64,000 nt of DNA from an uncultured Streptomyces sp. (GCF_947488945.1 NZ_CANLBS010000004.1:124001-188000); one strand, 5' to 3'; counted from the stretch's first letter, positions 27,594 to 35,859 are shown. Numbers and translations: made by a program. Notes: generated by a model not told the origin, from the letters alone.

Positions 27594-28100
27594 ATGAAGA
27601 TCTCCCATCGGAAGGAACCTCTCATACCGGTGGACGTCCCGCTGCACTTTGAACGTGTCCGTACGAAGGGATCCCACGCCGATCTACGACTGCGTATCGG
27701 CTGCTACGAGCACCGATGCGATTCGTACTACGTGGAGTTGGACGACTCACCTACGGCTCCCGGCGGCCTCGGCCTCAGACTCTCGCGTCTGTTGAAGCAG
27801 TGGAGTTCGCAGATTGCCGGCCTCGATGGCGGGGGTGGCACCGTCTACCTGCCGTACGACTTTTCCGACCAGTGCACGGCTTGGCTTCGTGTGGCGTCCG
27901 CCGATGCGGAGACGGCCGAGGTTCAGGCCGGTTGGAGCTCGATCGAGGCCTGGCGGTTCTATCCCTCCGACTACCTCTCCACGGCACGTGCTGTAACGGA
28001 CTTCGCGCCGATCACCGGGGCCCGGGTCGAGTGCTCGCTGGTTGCTCTCGCGGCACGTGTCCATGCCGACCGCCTCGCCTTCGAGGCCACGGGGCCATAG
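27594..28100 (+). CDS. Hypothetical protein inside the tRNA-Val repeat pair
   Basis: The ATG at 27594 gives 168 residues; GTG 27630 is an alternative with AAGGA 13 bases upstream. I recognise no domain. The protein looks globular and soluble (LHFERVRTKGSHADLRLRIG, GGGTVYLPYDFSDQCTAWLR, WRFYPSDYLSTARAVTDFAP), with several beta strands and three cysteines. Codon use is less GC-biased at third positions than in neighbours (CGA, GGA, CGT, TCT codons are common). It is the only gene between the tRNA-Val 3' end and the downstream partial copy, so it may be cargo left from an integrated element. Confidence 0.6.
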   Translation: MKISHRKEPLIPVDVPLHFERVRTKGSHADLRLRIGCYEHRCDSYYVELDDSPTAPGGLGLRLSRLLKQWSSQIAGLDGGGGTVYLPYDFSDQCTAWLRVASADAETAEVQAGWSSIEAWRFYPSDYLSTARAVTDFAPITGARVECSLVALAARVHADRLAFEATGP

Positions 28101-28156
28101 CGCGGCAAGACCTTCTCCTGTTCGCCGGCTGGCGAAAGTCATCTCGTCGCACAGAA

Positions 28157-28191
28157 CAGATGTCTGCGGTTTGCAACCGTCCGCGCCCACC
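28157..28191 (+). repeat. Partial tRNA-Val 3' copy (attR-like relic)
   Basis: It is 32/35 identical to the tRNA-Val 3' half at 27404-27438 with mismatches at 28165, 28172 and 28174. It lacks the acceptor 5' strand, D arm and anticodon loop, so it cannot be a tRNA gene. Confidence 0.75.
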
Positions 28192-28560
28192 GGTGGTCCC
28201 GGTCTTCGGACCTGGACTGGGACCATGAAAAAGGGGTCGTCGGAGATCTCAGACGTCATGTCCGGGGCCCTTCGGTGAGCGGACGGGCCTGGCGGTCTTG
28301 GGTTTGCGCTGCGACGGAACCAGCGCGCGCAGCAGCTTCCGCTCACGGGAGTGCGGCATGAACGGGCCGTCCCGGCTATTGGAGCTTGTACTGGTGGTGA
28401 GGGACGACCGGGCCCCACACGGTCTCGGCACACCCCGTTCACCCCGCCTCCCGAAGGTGTTCACACCGTTGGTATTCTCCGGCCTCCTCGCCCGTACGTG
28501 ATCATGTTCTTGCGGGCGGGCCCGGATGCGTACGTTTCGTACGAGGCGAAGAGGTGTTCA
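28192..28560. other. Region after the tRNA relic; no convincing gene
   Basis: The only notable frame is a 36-codon minus-strand one (28249-28359) encoding a very basic peptide (MPHSRERKLLRALVPSQRKP...) without a clear ribosome site; it could be a degenerate C terminus. The right part should contain the promoter of the secreted-protein gene at 28561. No intact integrase or excisionase is present. Confidence 0.4.
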
Positions 28561-29379
28561 TTGAAGGCAAGTCGCAGGTCCGTCACCGCACTGGCGCTCG
28601 CGGGGGGTGTGGCGCTGGCCGCGCTCACCGTCGCTCCGGCGGCGCAGGCGGCGTCCACCGGGATCACGGTGTCCAACATCGTGGTCAACGGCGGAAAGCC
28701 CATCGTGGTGGGCACGAGTGACGCCAAGGAGCCGTCGCTCAACTTCCGGATCACCGTCCCGGCCGGGTACTCGGTCGACGACGCGTCCCGGTACAACGCG
28801 GAACCGTTTCTCTACCACGGCTCCACCCCGGCGAAGGGCATCGCAGCCCGCGACGCTCTCTACGCGGGCGGCTACACCTGCTACCGGGTGAGCACACGCG
28901 TCGCCGACTGCAAGGGCGCCCTCTGGATCAAGCCCTCGCAGCTCAACTCCAGCGCCGACGCGGGTACGTGGAAGGTGGGCGTCGTGGCTGAGCTGTATCG
29001 CGCCGACGGGTCGCTCGGCCCGAAGGAGTACAAGACCACGTCGGTCACCGCCCCCGTGCGCCGGTGGGCGAACGTCACCGTGAACGCGGGCCCGGAGCCG
29101 GTCACCAAGGGCAAGACCCTCACCGTGACCGGCGCGCTCACCCGCGCCGACTGGGCGACGCACAAGTACGCCGGGTACGGCAGCCAGACCGCCTCGCTGC
29201 AGTTCCGCAAGGCGAACAGCTCGACCTACACCACGGTGAAGAAGGTCACCGCCGGTTCCACCGGCGCGCTGAAGACGACCGTGACCGCCTCGGTGGACGG
29301 TTATTGGCGCTGGACCTTCGGCGGCACGGCCACCACCGGCACCGCCACCGCCACCGGCGACTACGTCGACGTGCGCTAG
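28561..29379 (+). CDS. Secreted protein of unknown function, TTG start
   Basis: The start is TTG at 28561, supported by GAAGAGG (28548-28554) 6 bases upstream and by the signal peptide that begins there (LKASRRSVTALALAGGVALA, cleavage near AQAAS). The mature part of about 240 residues appears to be two beta-sandwich (Ig-like) domains: one with FRITVPAGYSVDDASRYNAE and a cysteine pair (TCYRVSTRVADC), the second, VNAGPEPVTKGKTLTVTGAL, resembling repeats seen in Streptomyces secreted calcium-binding and cell-surface proteins. No enzyme motif. A terminator follows at 29386-29438. Confidence 0.78.
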   Translation: MKASRRSVTALALAGGVALAALTVAPAAQAASTGITVSNIVVNGGKPIVVGTSDAKEPSLNFRITVPAGYSVDDASRYNAEPFLYHGSTPAKGIAARDALYAGGYTCYRVSTRVADCKGALWIKPSQLNSSADAGTWKVGVVAELYRADGSLGPKEYKTTSVTAPVRRWANVTVNAGPEPVTKGKTLTVTGALTRADWATHKYAGYGSQTASLQFRKANSSTYTTVKKVTAGSTGALKTTVTASVDGYWRWTFGGTATTGTATATGDYVDVR

Positions 29380-29385
29380 GCAGGA

Positions 29386-29438
29386 CGTCGGGCCGGGGCG
29401 GGAAGGCGCACCACGGCCTTCTCCGTCCCGGCCCGACG
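29386..29438 (+). terminator. Terminator hairpin
   Basis: An imperfect stem of about 22 bp, with 12 perfect pairs (CGTCGGGCCGGG with its complement) at its base, closes a 7-base loop. Next to it, 29460-29500 has two 15-bp direct repeats (GGAACCGCACCGGAC). Confidence 0.75.
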
Positions 29439-29592
29439 CAGGATTCGGCCCACGGTCCCGGAACCGCACCGGACGGAACCGCACCGGACGGGACGGAACC
29501 GCTCTCCGCATCGCCTCCGTCTACAGGCGCGAACTCCCGTGCACCGGAGCGCTGTTGCGCTACGCGGTCACGCCGTAGACCTGAGGAGCAAC

Positions 29593-30255
29593 ATGAATCG
29601 CCGCGTCCCTTCGCGTCCCGTGGACCACCGTCCCGCACCGACCGCCCGCGCTTTCGGGCGCATCGACGGTCGCGCGGCCTTGCGGGGGCGGGTGGGAGGC
29701 GTGCTGGCGGCGGCCCTCGTGCTCGGGTCCGTCGCGGCCTGCGGTCCGACCGACGGCGGGTCGTCGAAGGGTGGGAGTCGGCCGGCCAAGGAGTGGAAGG
29801 CCGGCGACTGCGCGGGGCCGGACACGAGCGAGGGGAAGGACGGTTTCCAGGCCCTCGACTGCGACGACCCGAAGGCGACGATCAAGGCGCTGGAGGTCAA
29901 GGGCGGGGAGATACTCTCCGCGGCGATCCAGTGTCCGGCCGGAACCGACGAGATCATCTCGGTGAAGGTGTCGATCGGCGGCGGGGACGCCGCCGCCGGA
30001 CTGCCCAGCAAGACGATCTGCGGCCGCAACCTCTCCGGCGACCACCCCGGGGACGCGGGCGCCGGTGGCGGCCAGCTCGTGGTGGGCGACTGCGTGGACG
30101 ACCAAGCTAAGGAAGTGGCCTGCGCGAGCGGCGGAAACAAGGTGCTCGCCCTGACCAAGACCGCGGAGGAGTGCCCGGCGGAGGCTAACAACCCCATCGA
30201 GCTCTTCCCGGGATTCGGCCGACCGTACGACGCCATCTGCACCACCAAGGCCTGA
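29593..30255 (+). CDS. Lipoprotein, LppU/SCO3897-like
   Basis: The ATG at 29593, with GAGGAG 5 bases upstream, gives 220 residues. The basic start and hydrophobic segment end in a lipobox (LGSVAAC), so it is lipid-anchored. The mature domain has three disulphide-capable pairs and two internal repeats starting with KAGDCAG and VVGDCVDD, each followed by a cysteine-containing strand (QALDCDDPKATI, KEVACASGGNKVLAL). This pattern resembles the LppU/SCO3897 group; the function is unknown. Its last codons (ACCAAGGCC TGA) recur in degenerate copies just downstream. Confidence 0.7.
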   Translation: MNRRVPSRPVDHRPAPTARAFGRIDGRAALRGRVGGVLAAALVLGSVAACGPTDGGSSKGGSRPAKEWKAGDCAGPDTSEGKDGFQALDCDDPKATIKALEVKGGEILSAAIQCPAGTDEIISVKVSIGGGDAAAGLPSKTICGRNLSGDHPGDAGAGGGQLVVGDCVDDQAKEVACASGGNKVLALTKTAEECPAEANNPIELFPGFGRPYDAICTTKA

Positions 30256-30301
30256 TGCGGGGCGACCTGACCTGCCCGAGGCCCTTCCCGAAGCCCGGTG
30301 T

Positions 30302-30363
30302 ACCAAAGCCTTATGCGCCAAAGTCCCGGCGCACCAAGGCCTGATACGCCAAAGCCTGGTGCA
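30302..30363 (+). repeat. Degenerate 31-bp tandem repeat
   Basis: Copies begin at 30302 and 30333 (ACCAAAGCCTTATGCGCC against ACCAAGGCCTGATACGCC), with a further partial unit after 30363. The same element overlaps the 3' end of the preceding gene at 30244-30259. Confidence 0.6.
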
Positions 30364-30627
30364 CCCACGCCTCATCGGTGAGGTCTGATCCGGGGGGCCT
30401 GAACCCCACGCCCGCGCCGGGGCCCGATCCCGCTCCGCCCGGCTCGATCCGGCGACGGCGGCTGAGGGCAGAGGGCGTCGGGGTGGCCGGACCGACGCGG
30501 AGGGGTCCCGCGTGTACGCCGCGCGGGGCCCCTCGGCGCGTCCGGCGGGACCCCGTGGCGGGGAAGTTGTCGAAGGGTTGTCGAAGTCTGCGCGGTGTAT
30601 TGACGGGTCCACGGCGAGCTGGCTTCA

Positions 30628-30641
30628 TGGGAGCGCTCCCA
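30628..30641. promoter_or_regulatory. CebR-type operator upstream of mannanase
   Basis: TGGGAGCGCTCCCA is a perfect 14-bp palindrome identical to the published CebR/cello-oligosaccharide repressor site of Streptomyces glycoside hydrolase genes. It lies 110 bp upstream of the mannanase GTG. Confidence 0.88.
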
Positions 30642-30750
30642 CGCCAGGCGGTCTCCCGTCTGCTTCCGCATGCCCGCACACCGACCGCGTCTGTTCACGA
30701 CTGTTCACGTCTGTTCGCGTCACCCGGCACCCCACCCCTCTGGAGTCGCA

Positions 30751-32511
30751 GTGAGATCAGCAACGAGTTCGGCACGAAGCGCAGCGAGAACCATCTCGAC
30801 GGGCCCCTCGGCCGTCGTGTCCGCCCTGTCCGTCCTGCCCGCCCTGTGGAAGACCCTGGTCGCCGTACTCGGGGCCGTCCTGCTCGGCGTGCTGGTCCCG
30901 GTCACCGCCGCGCAAGCCCTCCCCGCCCAACCGCTGCCTGCCGCTCAGGCCCTTCTCGCCCAAACTCCGGCCGCGGCGTCCGGGCTGCACATCGCCGACG
31001 GGCGGCTGGTGGAGGGCGACGGCAGCGACTTCATCATGCGCGGCGTCAACCACGCGCACACCTGGTACCCCGGTCAGACCCAGTCGCTGGCCGACATCAA
31101 GTCCTTCGGCGCCAACACCGTCCGGGTGGTTCTCTCCGACGGCCACCGCTGGACGAGGAACGGCCCCGCCGAGGTCGCGGGCATCGTCGACGACTGCAAG
31201 GCCAACCGGCTCATCTGTGTGCTGGAGGTGCACGACACCACCGGTTACGGCGAGGACGCCGCCGCCGGCACGCTGGACCACGCGGCGGACTACTGGATCA
31301 GCCTGAAGGACGTGCTGGCGGGCGAAGAGGACTACGTCGTCGTCAACATCGGCAACGAGCCCTGGGGCAACACCAACCCGGCCGGCTGGACCGCGCCCAC
31401 CGTCGCAGCCGTCCAGAAGCTGCGGGCCGCCGGATTCGCCCACACGATCATGGTGGACGCGCCCAACTGGGGCCAGGACTGGCAGGGCGTGATGCGGGCC
31501 AACGCCCAAGCCGTGTACGACGCCGACACGACGGGCAACCTGCTCTTCTCGATCCACATGTACAGCGTCTACAGCACGGCCCAGGCGGTCACCGACTACC
31601 TGAACGCGTTCGTGGACGCCGGACTGCCCCTGGTCATCGGTGAGTTCGGCGGCCCCGCCGACCAGTACGGCGACCCGGACGAGGACACCATGATGGCGGC
31701 CGCCGAGCAGCTCGGCCTCGGCTACCTCGCCTGGTCGTGGAGCGGCAACACCGACCCGATCCTCGACCTCGCCGTGAACTTCGACCCGAGCAGGCTGAGT
31801 TCCTGGGGCGAGCGCATCTTCCACGGCGCCGACGGCATCGCCGAGACCTCGCGGGAAGCCACCGTGTTCGGCGACTCCACGCCGGGCGACACGCAGGCCC
31901 CCACCGCCCCCGGCACCCCGACCACCTCCGCGGTGACGGCCACCTCGGCCGTCCTGTCCTGGCCGGCGGCCACCGACGACGTCGCCGTGACCGGTTACGA
32001 CGTGGTCCGGGTCGCCGGCTCCACCGAGACCGCCGTCGCGTCCTCCACCACCACCGGCGTCACGGTGAACGGCCTGACGGCGGACACCGCGTACAGCTTC
32101 GCCGTCTACGCCCGTGACGCGGCGGGCAACCGCTCGGCCCGGTCGGCCGCGGTGGCCTTCACCACCGACAAGAGCGGTCCGACGCCGGGCGTCCGTTGCT
32201 CGGTCGGCTACCGGGTGGCCGGGGAGTGGCCCGGCGGCTTCCAGGCGGAGATCATCGTGCGCAACACCGGTACGGCCGCGCTGAACGGCTGGAACCTCGG
32301 CTTCGCCTTCGCCGACGGCCAGACCGTCTCCACCATGTGGGGCGGCACCCCGACCCAGACCGGCTCGGCGGTCAGCGTCGCACCGGCCGCGTACACGGCG
32401 TCGATCCCGGTGAACGGCACCGCCACGCTCGGCTTCATCGGCACCAAGGGCTCCGGCAACACCGCGCCGAAGGCTTTCACGCTCAACGGCAGCGCCTGCA
32501 CGACGGCCTGA
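30751..32511 (+). CDS. manA: Endo-beta-1,4-mannanase, GH5 with FN3 and CBM2 modules
   Basis: The GTG at 30751 (GGAG 5 bases upstream) gives 586 residues. Residues 1-70 hold a long Sec-type signal region ending near AQALP. The GH5 (subfamily 8-like) catalytic domain, about 72-375, resembles Streptomyces ManA: GVNHAHTWYPGQTQSLADIK, LICVLEVHDTTGYGED, acid/base E203 in NIGNEPWG and nucleophile E298 in VIGEFGG. An FN3 linker (about 385-470; GTPTTSAVTATSAVLSWPAA) and a C-terminal CBM2 (about 480-586, cysteines near both ends) follow. It is secreted and would cut mannan while bound to cellulose or mannan. A CebR box lies upstream and a terminator downstream. Confidence 0.93.
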   Translation: MRSATSSARSAARTISTGPSAVVSALSVLPALWKTLVAVLGAVLLGVLVPVTAAQALPAQPLPAAQALLAQTPAAASGLHIADGRLVEGDGSDFIMRGVNHAHTWYPGQTQSLADIKSFGANTVRVVLSDGHRWTRNGPAEVAGIVDDCKANRLICVLEVHDTTGYGEDAAAGTLDHAADYWISLKDVLAGEEDYVVVNIGNEPWGNTNPAGWTAPTVAAVQKLRAAGFAHTIMVDAPNWGQDWQGVMRANAQAVYDADTTGNLLFSIHMYSVYSTAQAVTDYLNAFVDAGLPLVIGEFGGPADQYGDPDEDTMMAAAEQLGLGYLAWSWSGNTDPILDLAVNFDPSRLSSWGERIFHGADGIAETSREATVFGDSTPGDTQAPTAPGTPTTSAVTATSAVLSWPAATDDVAVTGYDVVRVAGSTETAVASSTTTGVTVNGLTADTAYSFAVYARDAAGNRSARSAAVAFTTDKSGPTPGVRCSVGYRVAGEWPGGFQAEIIVRNTGTAALNGWNLGFAFADGQTVSTMWGGTPTQTGSAVSVAPAAYTASIPVNGTATLGFIGTKGSGNTAPKAFTLNGSACTTA

Positions 32512-32575
32512 CCCGCCTGAAGGCCTGATCTGCTTCATCCGTCCGGCCGGGGCGATGTTCCCGACCCGGCGGTTC

Positions 32576-32606
32576 CGTCGGCCGGCGGTCCACCCGCCGG
32601 CCGACG
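32576..32606. terminator. Terminator between mannanase and DinB-like gene
   Basis: A perfect 13-bp stem (32576-32588 with 32594-32606) closes a 5-base loop between convergent genes. Confidence 0.85.
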
Positions 32607-32659
32607 TTCGCGTGCGACGAGCCCACGTGCGACGGGCCCGCGACGGGGACGCCCGGGCG

Positions 32660-33178
32660 TCAGTAGTACCCCCGCTCACCGTCCAGGATCTCGCGGATGG
32701 CGTCCAGGTGTCCGGCGTGACGGGCCGTCTCCTCGATCATGTGGAGCACAATCCAACGCAGCGACGGCGCACCGGACGTGAAGCGGGGGTGCTGGCTGGG
32801 GGCGTCCGGAGCGTGGGCGGAGAAGACCGAGTTGGAGGCCGTGCACTCGCGGTCGTACGCCTCCAGCAGCAGGTCCAGCGGGATGCCGTCCGCCATGAAG
32901 TCGGCGTCCTCCTCGACCGCTTCGGCGTACTGCGGGTTGAGGTGGGCCTCCTGGTCCCGGAAGATCACCTGGAACCAGCCGTGTTCGGTCCACCGCAGGT
33001 GCGAGACGATCCCGGCGACCGTCATCAGCGGGGACCCGGGGAGGACGGCGCGGTGGGCGTCCTCCTCGGAGATCCCCTCGCACTTCCACCGGACGATCGA
33101 GCGCTGGAGGTCGAGCCAGCCTACGAGTTGGGTCCGCTCGTCGGCGGAGTAGTCGGGGCGGGTGCGTGGAGTCGGCAT
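32660..33178 (-). CDS. DinB/DUF664-family protein
   Basis: The 172-residue cytoplasmic four-helix-bundle protein has the DinB/DUF664 layout: ERTQLVGWLDLQRSIVRWKC, then MTVAGIVSHLRWTEHGWFQV (first metal-ligand histidine region), and IVLHMIEETARHAGHLDAIR (HMxEExARHxGHxD, second metal ligands). These proteins are bacillithiol/mycothiol-dependent transferase relatives; in Streptomyces mycothiol is the thiol. The exact substrate is unknown. It faces the mannanase terminator and has a 306-bp upstream gap with short repeats. Confidence 0.9.
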   Translation of the reverse strand: MPTPRTRPDYSADERTQLVGWLDLQRSIVRWKCEGISEEDAHRAVLPGSPLMTVAGIVSHLRWTEHGWFQVIFRDQEAHLNPQYAEAVEEDADFMADGIPLDLLLEAYDRECTASNSVFSAHAPDAPSQHPRFTSGAPSLRWIVLHMIEETARHAGHLDAIREILDGERGYY

Positions 33179-33484
33179 GCGGCGGAGAGTAGTCCGGAGG
33201 GGCGGGGAGCGCACCGGGATATCGGACGGGTGGCCCGTGGCCCCGCCTCCCGGACGGTGCGCGCGCCACCGGGCATCGTCGGCGGCGCCCCGGCTTGATC
33301 CGCGGACGGCGGGGCATCCGTACGGGTATGCACCGCATCGCACACCGGCGCTACGGGTCCGGCCGATGCGGGAGCATCCCCGGAGTCGCGCCGGAACGAG
33401 TCGTGCCGGACGAGCAGAGCCGGAACGAGTCGCGCCGGAACGAGCCGGGGCCGAGCGGTAACGAGCCGAGTTGAGGAGTCTCAG
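33179..33484. other. Divergent intergenic region with short repeats
   Basis: No gene is seen. From 33391 the DNA is repetitive: 20-bp units at 33391-33410 and 33420-33439 (CCGGAACGAGTCG...) differ at one base, followed by partial units up to 33470, ending at the ribosome site of the next gene. Confidence 0.55.
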
Positions 33485-33976
33485 GTGACCATCATCGCTG
33501 TGACCGGGCACACGGACCTGACCGTCGGGAGCGTGCCGACGGTGCGGGCGGCGCTGCGCGAGGCACTGCGCCCGTACAGCGGCGATCTGACCGGCATATC
33601 CTGCCTCGCGCCGGGTGCCGACAGCCTGTTCGCCGAGGAGCTGACCGCCATGGGCGGCCGGCTCGTGGCGGTCGTGCCTTCGCAGGACTACCGCGACGCG
33701 CAGGTCGACCCCACCCACGCCCCGGTCTTCGACCACCTGCTGGAAGCGGCGGTGGAGGTCCATGTGCTGCCGGTCGAGAACGCGGACCATGCCGCTTACG
33801 CTGCGGCCAACGCCGAGTTGATCAAGCGCGCGGACCGGATCGTGGCGGTGTGGGACGGCACCCCGCCCACCGGTTCGGGCGGTTCCACGGCAGACACCGT
33901 GGCCGAGGCGCGGGCCGCCGGGCTGCCGGTCGATGTCGTGTGGCCCGAGGGGGCGCGGCGGGGAGCCGCGGACTGA
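33485..33976 (+). CDS. Rossmann-like (SLOG-type) hypothetical protein
   Basis: The GTG at 33485 has TGAGGAG upstream and gives 163 residues. The chain alternates strand and helix: TIIAVTGHTDLTVG, ISCLAPGADSLFAEELTAMG, RLVAVVPSQDYRD, RIVAVWDGTPPTGSGGSTAD, with a Gly/Ser-rich phosphate-binding-like turn near the end. It resembles SLOG/LOG-type nucleotide-binding proteins (DprA-like fold), such as those in nucleotide-second-messenger defence systems, but it stands alone without an effector gene. A purely hypothetical assignment is equally defensible. Confidence 0.6.
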   Translation: MTIIAVTGHTDLTVGSVPTVRAALREALRPYSGDLTGISCLAPGADSLFAEELTAMGGRLVAVVPSQDYRDAQVDPTHAPVFDHLLEAAVEVHVLPVENADHAAYAAANAELIKRADRIVAVWDGTPPTGSGGSTADTVAEARAAGLPVDVVWPEGARRGAAD

Positions 33977-34028
33977 ACCGGCCCGGCCCCGCGGCCCCGC
34001 GGCCCGCCCCACGGCCGCGCGGACCTGC

Positions 34029-34098
34029 TTCGGGCCGTGGCTGAATTGGCGGCCCTGCGGACCCCCTTCGGGCCTTGGTTGAACCGGCGGCCTGCGGA
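34029..34098 (+). repeat. Imperfect tandem duplication of about 33 bp
   Basis: Copies at 34029-34062 and 34067-34098 share TTCGGGCC.TGG.TGAA..GGCGGCC.TGCGGAC. The flanking DNA (33977-34140) is built of similar CGG-rich pieces and contains no gene. Confidence 0.6.
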
Positions 34099-34177
34099 CC
34101 GCCCACACACCGTAGGTGAACCCGCCCGTGGACCGAACCGAAACGGCCCGGTGGGGACCCGCGGTGGGTCCCGCCGG

Positions 34178-34546
34178 TCAGACGGGGGCGCTGCCGGCCG
34201 TGGGGTGCCCGGCGGAGGTGCCGGCTGCGGCGGTCGGGCACCGGCCGGTTCTCCCCGGCCGCGACGGCCCCGGCTCGGTGGCCACTCGCGTGACCCCGTC
34301 TCCCGGCCCGGTGCCGCCCGCCGGAGCCGCCTCCTGGAGAGCCGCCTCCCGGAGGCGGCAGGCGCGGAGGTCGGGGCAGGCCCGCGGAAACCACCAGTAG
34401 GGGGCGCCGTGGGCCGGTGCGTGGCGTTGCTCGCCGAGGTTGACGGCTGTTCCGGTCGAGAGCGGGGAGGTGCACCACACGCACGCCCAGCCGCGCTGCT
34501 GTTGCTCCGTGAGTTCGGTAACCGGTGGCAAATTTCTCGCGGCCAT
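34178..34546 (-). CDS. Small zinc-finger-like hypothetical protein
   Basis: The ATG at 34544-34546 gives 122 residues. The first half is conserved in style: QQQRGWACVWCTSPLSTGTA contains a CVWC knuckle, and WWFPRACPDLRAC supplies two more cysteines, so a zinc ribbon is likely. The second half is Gly/Pro/Arg-rich and probably disordered. Short CVWC proteins of this type often lie beside XRE regulators in Streptomyces, as here (XRE gene at 34675, same strand). The function is unknown. Confidence 0.65.
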   Translation of the reverse strand: MAARNLPPVTELTEQQQRGWACVWCTSPLSTGTAVNLGEQRHAPAHGAPYWWFPRACPDLRACRLREAALQEAAPAGGTGPGDGVTRVATEPGPSRPGRTGRCPTAAAGTSAGHPTAGSAPV

Positions 34547-34674
34547 GGCGTCCCCGGGTCTTCGTGGATCAGGTGTTACCAGACTGCCGTGTCGGGAAAG
34601 GCCCAACGCTCACGAAATCGTGAGTGTCGGCCGTCGGTCGTCCGTGCCGCGCTCACGGACCGATCGCAGACCGG

Positions 34675-35859
34675 TCACAGACCGATCCACGCCGCCATGT
34701 GCCCGAGCGTGTCGGGTGTGCGGCGGGTCTGGTGCACCAGGCCCTTGATCGTCTCCCGGGCCCCCGGGTGGTAGCGGGTCTGCTCCGGCGCCACCCGCCG
34801 GGCGTCCGCGAGCGAGTCGAGCGCCGCCGCGGTATGCCCGGTTTCCATCTCCGATCGCGCCCGGTCGATCAGGAAGTGTGCCCGTCGGGAGGTGGCGAAA
34901 CCGGCGGGCAGTCGGATGGCGCGCGCCTGCGCGAGGGCGTCGTCGTACTGCCGCATCTCGATCGCCGCCGACATCCGGTGCAACGCCACGTTGGCGGGAC
35001 CGAAGGACAGCCAGTGCACCCCCGAGGCGTCGCCCGTCCGCTCCGCGCAGCGCTCGGCCTCCTCGATGTGTATGTCGACGAGCGTCTGCTGTTCGGCCCG
35101 CGCCGCGATGACCGAGGCCCCGAGGTGGAGCTGCCCCCGCACCACGACCGCCTCCCGGCTCTCCCCGGCACCGCCCGCGAGGTCCTGCCCGGCCGCGACG
35201 AGCCGTTGACCGATGCGGTATTCACCCTCCCGGAAGTAGACCAGCGCCCGCATGTACTGCCGGATGGCCGACAGGCACGGGTCCGAGGCGCGCCGGGCCG
35301 CCCAGTCCATGCGGTCCAGGGCGATGGCGGACAGGTCGTAGTAGCCCAGCTTCACGCTGATGTCGTGCGCCGTGCGGTACGTCGAGGCGAGCGCCCGCCA
35401 CCGTTCGGTGGAAGGGGTCCGCCAGGCGGCCGTGGTCAGTTCGGAGATGGTCGACGGCAGCAGCCGGGCGGCTTCGCGCAGGTGGGTCGCGCGGACCAGG
35501 ACGCACAACTGCTCGGCGGCATGGACCAGTTTCTCGGTCGGCCGGACCGGGACGGTGTCGTCCGGGGGCAGGTCGTAGAGGTCGAGCGCCTCGCGGATGG
35601 GCCGGACGAGTTCGGCCAGCCGGTCTTGCCGCAGCTCGGTCACGTACGGCTGGCCGGTGAGCACGGCGACGTCGATCCGCAGGGCCTGCGCCACGGCCGC
35701 GACGAAATCGAGGTTGGCGGGCTTGGCCCCGCATTCCACCTGGTTGAGTAGGCTGTAGGAGTAAGGAATCCTGGAAGCGAGCTGACGCTGTGTCAGCCGC
35801 GCCAGTCTGCGCTGTTCCTTGATACGGGAACCGGTGTGGTCCCCGTCCGGTGCGGGCAT
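34675..35859 (-). CDS. XRE-family helix-turn-helix regulator with TPR-like domain
   Basis: The ATG at 35857-35859 gives 394 residues. An N-terminal XRE domain (about 10-65: RIKEQRRLARLTQRQLASRI, SLLNQVECGAKPANLDFVAA) is followed by a long helical, TPR-like region (VVRGQLHLGASVIAARAEQQ, SRRAHFLIDRARSEMETGHT). This is the architecture of Streptomyces regulators that sit next to single-gene targets. It is divergent from the flavoprotein gene, 131 bp between starts; the intergenic DNA probably holds the operator. Regulation of that gene is an inference from layout. Confidence 0.9.
   Translation of the reverse strand: MPAPDGDHTGSRIKEQRRLARLTQRQLASRIPYSYSLLNQVECGAKPANLDFVAAVAQALRIDVAVLTGQPYVTELRQDRLAELVRPIREALDLYDLPPDDTVPVRPTEKLVHAAEQLCVLVRATHLREAARLLPSTISELTTAAWRTPSTERWRALASTYRTAHDISVKLGYYDLSAIALDRMDWAARRASDPCLSAIRQYMRALVYFREGEYRIGQRLVAAGQDLAGGAGESREAVVVRGQLHLGASVIAARAEQQTLVDIHIEEAERCAERTGDASGVHWLSFGPANVALHRMSAAIEMRQYDDALAQARAIRLPAGFATSRRAHFLIDRARSEMETGHTAAALDSLADARRVAPEQTRYHPGARETIKGLVHQTRRTPDTLGHMAAWIGL

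Larger units (their letters stand above)
30256..30750. other. Intergenic region upstream of mannanase
   Basis: I find no gene here. It contains degenerate repeats (30244-30376), a GC-rich middle part and the CebR-type operator at 30628-30641. The mannanase promoter must lie near the operator, about 110 bp before the start codon. Confidence 0.5.

Noticed and set aside
28157..28191. A second tRNA-Val gene
   Set aside because: Only the 3' half is present; the acceptor 5' strand, D arm and anticodon loop are missing.
28249..28359. A small basic peptide gene (36 codons, minus strand)
   Set aside because: No good ribosome site, no similarity I recognise, and it sits in a relic region; kept only as a note in the intergenic entry.
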